From NCBI GenBank assembly GCA_029243545.1, contig JAQWRV010000002.1, positions 1 through 64,000 on the forward strand: a DNA stretch of 64,000 nt, written 5' to 3'. The position numbers and the translations under genes are program-made. The first letter of the stretch is position 1. Each line of letters starts with the position of its first letter. Below are positions 58,255 through 64,000 of the stretch, piece by piece. The stretch is from Rhodospirillaceae bacterium. Its GTDB lineage: Bacteria > Pseudomonadota > Alphaproteobacteria > Rhodospirillales > Rhodospirillaceae. The notes below the pieces were generated by a model. It searched no databases, had not been told where the DNA came from, and saw nothing but the letters and a program-made list of their open reading frames with translations.

Positions 58255-59124
58255 TCAGTGGCACATAAGGACTGGCAATACGGCGTGTTCCATGACGTAT
58301 CCTGTCACACTACCGAGCATAAGCTGACGAAGTTTGGAACGCGTGTAGGCTCCCATCACCATCATATCGGCTCCAGCATCACGCGCTGCATAGAGCAGTG
58401 ACCGTCCCGTACGAACTTCTCGTGGCAAAACTTTAGATATGACGGTTTTTACGCCGTGCCGTGTGAGGTGAATATCGAGGTCTTCTGTACCCGCATACCA
58501 TTCCTCCTCTTCGACACGCAGCACAGTGACTTCTTTGGCGGATGCGAGCAACGGCACTGCTGCCTGGACGGATCGGGTTGCTTCTGTGCTGCCATTCCAG
58601 AAAACGGCGATTTTCTCAAGCGGGCCCGAAGTCTGCACGGCGTCTTCAGGAAATGGTGGAGCAGCTACGACGGCGCGACCGCTTTGCATTAACGCAGCGT
58701 TCAGAGTCATAAGGGCGGCGGTTTCGTTGTCTGTGGTGGGACGATTAACGACGATGAGGTCTGCGCGGCATCCGCGCAACGCAACAACCTGCTCCTCCAC
58801 ACCAGGCTCTTCCATCCATGACACGCCGAATCCCTTAGCTGACGATTCTTCTACGCCCATCGCTGACATAACCTTGTCGAACATCGCCCGAGTCAGGTTG
58901 GCCCGCTGACCGGCTTCGCGCTCAGCTACACCCATCATTTCGTCAACCATGGCACCGGACATCGCCTCACCGACTAAGGGCAGTGCGGCTGTGGGATCCG
59001 CGAGAACATGCATGGCATCAACATGACAATCGAGTTGATGCCCCAGTCGCATAGCTGTGTGCAGGCAGGCTTTGCCTGACGACGCATCGCTAATGACTGC
59101 AAGTATACTCTTAACGGCAGACAT
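58255..59124 (-). CDS. Universal stress protein with two Usp domains
   Basis: About 289 residues from the ATG at 59124 with a GGAGGGG ribosome site. Two UspA domains lie in tandem. The first (KSILAVISDASSGKACLHTA) has a degenerate nucleotide loop. The second ends GAYTRSKLRQLMLGSVTGYV, a near-complete GxxGx9GS ATP-binding loop followed by VLPVLMCH. Such proteins act in stress survival, usually as dimers; the tandem form is an internal dimer. The gene precedes nothing on its strand within 90 bases and lies downstream of the cation transporter gene. Confidence 0.9.
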   Translation of the reverse strand: MSAVKSILAVISDASSGKACLHTAMRLGHQLDCHVDAMHVLADPTAALPLVGEAMSGAMVDEMMGVAEREAGQRANLTRAMFDKVMSAMGVEESSAKGFGVSWMEEPGVEEQVVALRGCRADLIVVNRPTTDNETAALMTLNAALMQSGRAVVAAPPFPEDAVQTSGPLEKIAVFWNGSTEATRSVQAAVPLLASAKEVTVLRVEEEEWYAGTEDLDIHLTRHGVKTVISKVLPREVRTGRSLLYAARDAGADMMVMGAYTRSKLRQLMLGSVTGYVMEHAVLPVLMCH

Positions 59125-59211
59125 GACCGGCTCTTCCCCTCCTTCGGCTAACCGCGGAGACCAAATGGTAACAGGGAACTGCGGCAAAGCACCACAAGTG
59201 TCAGTCCTCCA

Positions 59212-60150
59212 TTAGACAAGAGCCGAACCAACCGGTTGGTGGTACTCTTCAACACCTTCCGGATCCTGATGGATAATAATATCTGCACCAGGATAGTCAG
59301 CTGTCAGTGTCATTTCTACTTGATCAGAAATACTGTGCGCTTCCATCAGTGTCAGCCCTGGATCCAATACCATATGGAATTGGATAAACTTTTGCACACC
59401 CGTTGAACGTGTTCGCAACTCGTGGACGTCCAACACTTTTGGATGCTTGAGCACGGTTTCTTTAATGGCCCTGCGTTCTGTTTCAGGTAGTTCGCGGTCC
59501 ATCAAGACTTCTATGGATTGCCGCCCGATGCGAGATGCGTTCCACAACAGAAAGACTGCAATTCCGATCGCGAAGATAGGGTCGGCCAACGACATGCCGC
59601 CGTAAGTCGATAAGACCAAGGCAACTATGACACTGAGATTGAGCAACAAGTCACCGGTGTAGTGCAGTGAGTCAGCACTAATAGCCACAGAACCAGTGCG
59701 TTTGACCACGTACTTCTGGAACGTAACTAGGCTCAACGTGGCAATAATGGAAAACACCATTACACCTATTCCGACTTCACCAGCCACCACCTGCTCTTGG
59801 TTCGAGAAACGAGAGACCCCCTCCACAATCAAGAGGACAGCAGACCCGGCCACGAACGCGGACTGCGCCAAACCCGACAATGGCTCAGCCTTGCCATGCC
59901 CAAACCGGTGTTCTTTATCTGCTGGTGTTAGCGCGTGCCGGACAGCCCAGAGGTTTACAGCTGATGTTATGAGATCTAAGGCCGAGTCTACCAAGCTCGT
60001 TAGAATTGATACGGAATTAGTCAATAAGAACGCGACCATCTTCACCAATATCAATGCTAAAGCCATGCACACTGCAGCATAGGTGGCCATACGCATTAAA
60101 CGCGATGGTGGCGCGTCGTGAGAGAACAAAGTTAACGGATCATGCGGCAT
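59212..60150 (-). CDS. Cation diffusion facilitator family transporter
   Basis: A protein of about 312 residues exporting divalent metal (Zn, Fe, Mn or Co) in exchange for protons. Six membrane segments lie in the first 210 residues. Metal-site residues are in LVDSALDLITSAVN (DxxxD, helix 2) and SADSLHYTGDLLLN (DxxHxxxD type, helix 5). The cytoplasmic domain follows, with LDVHELRTRSTGVQKFIQFH and DIIIHQDPEG. The ATG at 60150 directly follows the pdxH stop by two bases; an open frame to 60204 overlaps pdxH and is less likely. Metal specificity cannot be set. Confidence 0.9.
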   Translation of the reverse strand: MPHDPLTLFSHDAPPSRLMRMATYAAVCMALALILVKMVAFLLTNSVSILTSLVDSALDLITSAVNLWAVRHALTPADKEHRFGHGKAEPLSGLAQSAFVAGSAVLLIVEGVSRFSNQEQVVAGEVGIGVMVFSIIATLSLVTFQKYVVKRTGSVAISADSLHYTGDLLLNLSVIVALVLSTYGGMSLADPIFAIGIAVFLLWNASRIGRQSIEVLMDRELPETERRAIKETVLKHPKVLDVHELRTRSTGVQKFIQFHMVLDPGLTLMEAHSISDQVEMTLTADYPGADIIIHQDPEGVEEYHQPVGSALV

Positions 60151-60152
60151 GC

Positions 60153-60758
60153 CTAAGGATACAACCTTTCCCGGCTCCAGCCAGACCCGTCGCGCGTAAA
60201 ACACAATCGATCATGCATCCGATGGGGTAAATCCAGCCAAAACTCGATCATGGTTGGCTTTAGGCGGAAACCAGACCAATGGCCAGGGCGCGGCACTTCC
60301 TTGCCTTTAAATTCCGCCAATTGGGACTGATAACGCTGTTCGAATTCCTCACGGTTTGCCATGGGACGGGACTGATCAGCCGCCCATGCGGCAATACAAC
60401 TCTCACGTGACCGCGTCTCAAAATAGTCATCGGCCAAGTCACCACTGACCTCTGAAAGGTTTCCTTCAACGCGAATTTGTCGGCGAAGCGTTTTCCAATG
60501 AAAGCATATGGCTGCCGCTTTATTCACGACAATCTGCTGACCCTTTCTGCTCTCTTTATTGGTATAAAAAATAAAGCCGTCCGGCTCCAAGCCCTTCAGC
60601 AACACCATCCTCAACGAGGGGCGACCGTCGAGGGTCGCCGTTGCCAAGCTCATGGCTTCATAGTCACTAGGTTCGGTGACTTTGGCAGCGTATATCCATT
60701 CATTAATTAGAATCATGGGGTCATCAACGTCGGAAATGAGGGCAGGCTTGGGGGTCAT
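60153..60758 (-). CDS. pdxH: Pyridoxamine 5'-phosphate oxidase
   Basis: A 201-residue FMN enzyme that makes pyridoxal phosphate from pyridoxine or pyridoxamine phosphate. Family sequence is complete: MSLATATLDGRPSLRMVLLK, FIFYTNKESRKGQQIVVNKA, RPGHWSGFRLKPTMIEFW and the ending DGSGWSRERLYP. It is divergent from the glycine-zipper lipoprotein gene and upstream of the cation transporter. In many alphaproteobacteria pdxH lies close to fabI and aroC, as here. Confidence 0.95.
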   Translation of the reverse strand: MTPKPALISDVDDPMILINEWIYAAKVTEPSDYEAMSLATATLDGRPSLRMVLLKGLEPDGFIFYTNKESRKGQQIVVNKAAAICFHWKTLRRQIRVEGNLSEVSGDLADDYFETRSRESCIAAWAADQSRPMANREEFEQRYQSQLAEFKGKEVPRPGHWSGFRLKPTMIEFWLDLPHRMHDRLCFTRDGSGWSRERLYP

Positions 60759-60951
60759 AATACGTTCTTATCGGTTTTCTAGCGTTGGCTTTGGGTTTGA
60801 TCTGCTATCACGCGGTTGTCAACACAATCAGACCCTTCGTTGCCCTTATTTTGACACCTTTTCAGTGTGTTATCAGTTTGTGAGGTAATAACGCCTGAAG
60901 TACGACTAGAGCATACACGGAAGCCAGATCAGAGGGGTAAACCAGGAAGTT

Positions 60952-61464
60952 ATGGACGGACAAATGTACAGACAAATATTTGGGCATAATTTTAAGCGCG
61001 CTGCATCAGTAGGTCTTGTGGCTAGCGCACTGGCGCTGAGCGGCTGCACAACTACAGGGACTGAAAATGAAACTCTAGGAACATTACTCGGGGCAGCTGC
61101 CGGGGCCTGGGCCGGTTCATCGATTGGCAAAGGTGACGGGCGCATCGTCGCGACGGCAGCAGGAACTATGCTTGGCGCCACCGTCGGTAATCGCGTAGGC
61201 CGGAGTATGGATGAACTGGATCGTATGAAAGCACATCAGGCGCAGGAATACGCATATGAAGCGCCTATCGGAGAATCTATCGTCTGGAACAATCCGGATA
61301 GCGGCAACTACGGCAATGTGACGACTGTACGCGACGGCTATACCGACTCCGGCCGGTATTGCAGGGAATTTCAAACCGAAGTCACCGTTGATGGCGGTAA
61401 AGAGCAAGGCTACGGCACAGCTTGCCGGCAGGAAGGTGGCAGTTGGCGTATAGTCAGCGATTAA
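60952..61464 (+). CDS. Glycine-zipper surface lipoprotein (RT0821/Lpp0805-like)
   Basis: A 170-residue protein. The start at 60952 has AGGAAG five bases upstream; a second ATG is four codons on. A lipoprotein signal ends ALALSGCTTTG. A glycine-zipper segment follows (LGTLLGAAAGAWAGSSIGKG, AAGTMLGATVGNRVGRSMDE), as in the 17-kDa surface antigens of Rickettsia. The C-terminal domain, with GRYCREFQTEVTVDGGKEQG and YGTACRQEGGSWRIVSD, matches the RT0821/Lpp0805 surface protein family. Probably anchored in the outer membrane. Function not established. Confidence 0.87.
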   Translation: MDGQMYRQIFGHNFKRAASVGLVASALALSGCTTTGTENETLGTLLGAAAGAWAGSSIGKGDGRIVATAAGTMLGATVGNRVGRSMDELDRMKAHQAQEYAYEAPIGESIVWNNPDSGNYGNVTTVRDGYTDSGRYCREFQTEVTVDGGKEQGYGTACRQEGGSWRIVSD

Positions 61465-61492
61465 GCCGTCTGCGACTCTTTAGATATAGCTC

Positions 61493-61630
61493 TTAAGCGG
61501 CCACGCGATTGACCTGATCGTCTTTCATAAGTGTAGCAATGAACCCCACGAATCTCCCTGCTCTTTGTAGGGCTGGCCTTACAGTAGATAACATGTCGCC
61601 GTGGCCGGCCTGTTCTCTTAAGTCTGCCAT
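61493..61630 (-). CDS. Possible 45-residue protein
   Basis: The minus strand holds an ATG-started frame of 45 codons: MADLREQAGHGDMLSTVRPA then LQRAGRFVGFIATLMKDDQV and NRVAA. Composition is protein-like with an amphipathic middle. The nearest upstream purine run is AAGGGC, about 14 bases before the ATG, which is weak. I do not recognise the family. It lies in the otherwise empty 269-base gap before fabI. Confidence 0.3.
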   Translation of the reverse strand: MADLREQAGHGDMLSTVRPALQRAGRFVGFIATLMKDDQVNRVAA

Positions 61631-61733
61631 GGCACCAGTCTTGCCCTTGCTGATCAGTGGTGTAGGATACACTTAGTTTGCGCGAGCAGACTGAAATCTA
61701 ACACGTTTTTAGCATCGAGACACAGGACGTACG

Positions 61734-62573
61734 ATGAGCGGTCATCCCGGATTGCTTTCTGGCCGACGCGGTTTGGTCATGGGTGTGGCAAACGAGCGAT
61801 CCATCGCCTGGGCCATATCACGTCATGCTGCAGAACAAGGTGCAGAATTAGCATTCACCTTTCAAGGCGGTGCACTCGAAAAGCGGGTCAAACCGCTGGC
61901 TGAGAGCGTCGACGCAGCAATTGTGGCGCCATGTGACGTCACTGACCCCGCATCTATGGATGCCTTATTTGAACAGCTGGGCAACACCTGGGACCAGCTC
62001 GACTTTGTCATTCATGCGATTGCTTTCTCCGACAAATCCGAATTGCAGGGCCGCTACGCTGATACAACGCGGGAAAATTTCCTGCGCACAATGGATATTT
62101 CCTGTTTCTCTTTCACCGATGTATGCCACCGTGCAGCACCGTTGATGACAGATGGAGGATCTCTTCTAACACTAAGCTACTACGGCGCTGAGCGCGTCAT
62201 TCCGCACTATAACGTTATGGGTGTCGCCAAAGCGGCGTTGGAAGCAAGCGTGCGATATTTGGCAACGGATTTGGGAGGTAGCAACATACGCGTTAATGCG
62301 ATGTCTGCCGGGCCAATGAAAACACTAGCAGCGTCCGGCATTGGTGACTTTAGATACATCTTGAAATGGAATGAACTCAATGCGCCGATGCGTCGCAATA
62401 TCAATTTGGACGATGTTGGTCGATCGGGATTGTACCTGGTTAGCGATTTATCGAGTGGTGTGACTGGCGAAGTTCATCATGTTGACTGCGGTTACCATAT
62501 AGTCGGTATGATGGCGCCAGAATCGTCCCAAGAAATAGCCGATCTACTCGACGGCGCAAAACTGACCGATTAA
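61734..62573 (+). CDS. fabI: Enoyl-[acyl-carrier-protein] reductase (NADH), FabI
   Basis: A 279-residue short-chain dehydrogenase-type reductase that completes each round of fatty acid elongation. FabI marks: GRRGLVMGVANERSIAWAIS with the NADH-binding turn, LDFVIHAIAFSDKSELQGRY, LSYYGAERVIPHYNVMGVAK with the catalytic Tyr and Lys, and MSAGPMKTLAASGIGDF. It is followed eight bases later by aroC. The pair and its neighbours are a common alphaproteobacterial order. Confidence 0.95.
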   Translation: MSGHPGLLSGRRGLVMGVANERSIAWAISRHAAEQGAELAFTFQGGALEKRVKPLAESVDAAIVAPCDVTDPASMDALFEQLGNTWDQLDFVIHAIAFSDKSELQGRYADTTRENFLRTMDISCFSFTDVCHRAAPLMTDGGSLLTLSYYGAERVIPHYNVMGVAKAALEASVRYLATDLGGSNIRVNAMSAGPMKTLAASGIGDFRYILKWNELNAPMRRNINLDDVGRSGLYLVSDLSSGVTGEVHHVDCGYHIVGMMAPESSQEIADLLDGAKLTD

Positions 62574-62581
62574 CCTAAGCC

Positions 62582-63667
62582 ATGTCTGCTAACACCTTTG
62601 GGACACTTTTTCGCTTTACCACTTTCGGTGAAAGCCATGGCCCCGCTATCGGCTGTGTCGTCGATGGCGTGCCGCCGCGCATACCGTTAGACGAAGATGA
62701 GCTACAGATTTGGCTCGACAGGCGAAGACCAGGGCAGTCCAAATTCACCACGCAGCGTCAAGAACCGGATCAGGTTCGAATTTTATCAGGTGTTTTCGAT
62801 GGTGTGACCACGGGTGCACCCATTGGTTTGGTGATCGAGAACGTTGACGCCAAGTCAAAAGACTACAGCGACATTGCGGAGAAATTTCGCCCGGGCCATG
62901 CGGATTACACCTACTGGAAAAAATACGGTATCAGAGATTACCGTGGTGGTGGGCGGTCTTCAGCGCGAGAAACAGCTATGCGGGTGGCTGCCGGAGGTAT
63001 CGCCCGTAAGGTCCTTGATTTTGCCCTTGGCGACGGCGTTTCTATCCGCGGGGCGCTGACACAAATCGGTCCACACGAGATTAACCGCGATAATTGGGAT
63101 TGGGCGGAAGTTGACAATAATCAGTTGTTCTGCCCTGACGCCAAAGCAGCAAAAACCTGGGCGGATTACTTAGACGCCATTCGCAAACAGGGATCGTCGG
63201 CCGGGGCTGTCATCGAAGTCGTGGCAGACGGCATTCCTGCTGGTTTAGGGGCACCCATATACGGCAAGCTCGATGCTGATATCGCCTCTGCCCTGATAAG
63301 TATTAACGCCGCGAAAGGTGTAGAGATAGGGGCTGGTTTCGGTGCAGCTTCCCTATCAGGCGAAGAAAATGCCGACGAAATGCGCCGCAGCAATGAAGGT
63401 GATGTGGCCTTCTTGAGTAATAAAGCAGGCGGTATCCTGGGTGGAATCTCCTCCGGTCAGCCGATTGTGGCTCGGGTCGCTATCAAACCCACCAGTTCAA
63501 TCTTATCGCCGCGCAAGACTATTGATATTCATGGCACTGAGGTTGATATCCAGACCAAAGGTCGGCACGACCCTTGCGTTGGAATACGCGGCGTGCCGGT
63601 CGCAGAGGCCATGATGGCATGTGTTCTGGCTGATCATTGGTTACGTCACAAAGCCCAATGTGGCTAG
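62582..63667 (+). CDS. aroC: Chorismate synthase
   Basis: A 361-residue enzyme that makes chorismate from EPSP using reduced FMN. Signature segments are [60 protein letters not shown] and [20 protein letters not shown], all intact. The length is normal. It overlaps no gene and is probably co-transcribed with fabI. Confidence 0.96.
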   Translation: MSANTFGTLFRFTTFGESHGPAIGCVVDGVPPRIPLDEDELQIWLDRRRPGQSKFTTQRQEPDQVRILSGVFDGVTTGAPIGLVIENVDAKSKDYSDIAEKFRPGHADYTYWKKYGIRDYRGGGRSSARETAMRVAAGGIARKVLDFALGDGVSIRGALTQIGPHEINRDNWDWAEVDNNQLFCPDAKAAKTWADYLDAIRKQGSSAGAVIEVVADGIPAGLGAPIYGKLDADIASALISINAAKGVEIGAGFGAASLSGEENADEMRRSNEGDVAFLSNKAGGILGGISSGQPIVARVAIKPTSSILSPRKTIDIHGTEVDIQTKGRHDPCVGIRGVPVAEAMMACVLADHWLRHKAQCG

Positions 63668-63724
63668 CCCGGCGCTAGGACGAAGCTGCCACCTTTCAAG
63701 ATCAAAAATGGAAGTGAGCTTCAT

Positions 63725-64000
63725 ATGCGTGTCTTTGCGAAACTTCTGATCGGACTTTTGGCCAGTTTTGGCTTTCTGGTCATTATGCTGTTTTGTGTTT
63801 TAATATACATTGCCATCAGTTCAGACAGCGTGCCTTCACAAGCCTCAAAGCCACCCGAGAATATGGTCCTGAGCTTGAATCTAGATGCTGGTTTTTCTGA
63901 AGGAAAAACAGGCCGCGACATGAGTTATTTTGGCTTTCAGGGCCGAACGTCATTGCAGGATGCCGTGGTAGCATTACGCCGCGCCCGAGATGACGACCGC
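63725..64000 (+). CDS. sppA: Signal peptide peptidase SppA (N-terminal part; runs off the window)
   Basis: The frame opens at 63725 and is still open at the last base, 92 codons. It begins with a membrane anchor (LLIGLLASFGFLVIMLFCVL) and continues PENMVLSLNLDAGFSEG and SLQDAVVALRRARDDDR, the N-terminal domain pattern of the 67-kDa-type protease IV/SppA. The enzyme degrades cleaved signal peptides in the membrane. The catalytic Lys and Ser would lie beyond the window. Confidence 0.82.
   Translation, partial: MRVFAKLLIGLLASFGFLVIMLFCVLIYIAISSDSVPSQASKPPENMVLSLNLDAGFSEGKTGRDMSYFGFQGRTSLQDAVVALRRARDDDR

Noticed and set aside
1-64000. Search for tRNA, rRNA, CRISPR arrays, transposases, integrases and att repeats
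   Set aside because: None recognised. The accessory character of the middle region therefore rests on gene content and pseudogenes, not on visible mobile elements.

Overview
The window looks like chromosomal DNA of an uncultured, probably aerobic alphaproteobacterium. The pdxH, fabI, aroC, sppA set at the right end is alphaproteobacterial in style. A GTTC-N7-GTTC direct repeat, the alphaproteobacterial LexA box, lies upstream of the radical SAM gene. An ELM1-type protein, a SoeABC-type sulfite dehydrogenase and IleIleValThrAla-type TonB receptors fit the same group. I see no tRNA, rRNA, transposase, integrase or CRISPR array.

Left part (1-15 kb): a three-gene molybdoenzyme operon (soeABC, first gene cut by the window edge), a TPR/O-GlcNAc-transferase-like protein, three tandem glutathione transferases, a family 5 solute-binding protein, hydroxypyruvate isomerase, an ELM1-like protein, pyrE, a thiamine-diphosphate enzyme and a cold-shock protein.

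Middle (15.7-53.9 kb): a long accessory region rich in secreted or periplasm-directed proteins. It holds MmgE/PrpD, two TRAP-type binding proteins, three family 5 binding proteins over the whole window (one of them at 8.4 kb), three alpha/beta hydrolases, a Tat amidohydrolase, three nitrilase homologues, cupins, an exported RidA, DUF1330, DUF3500, DUF4437, DUF885 and M14 proteins, two methyltransferases, a TonB receptor and one two-component system next to a PepSY-like protein. No transporter permease accompanies any binding protein. Several gene pairs recur: alpha/beta hydrolase plus TRAP binding protein with a 4-base overlap (twice), and methyltransferase plus a roughly 115-residue helical protein (twice). 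All three alpha/beta hydrolases carry His instead of Ser at the nucleophile elbow and appear to lack the usual C-terminal His. One nitrilase homologue has lost its catalytic Cys and another carries Arg for the catalytic Lys. At least six decayed genes lie in or next to this region: cytochrome b561, a zinc-type dehydrogenase, a PPOX flavoprotein, a PQQ sugar dehydrogenase, a histidine kinase and a Tat-signal protein.

Right part (54-64 kb): a second TonB receptor of lower GC, a kinase remnant, a TPR protein, an SRAP/YedK peptidase, a double-domain universal stress protein, a cation diffusion facilitator, pdxH, a glycine-zipper lipoprotein, fabI, aroC and the start of sppA. This is a return to housekeeping sequence.

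The overall picture is an uptake and conversion region for small organic compounds, in which enzyme families normally cytoplasmic are often fitted with Sec or Tat signals. Substrates cannot be read from the sequence.
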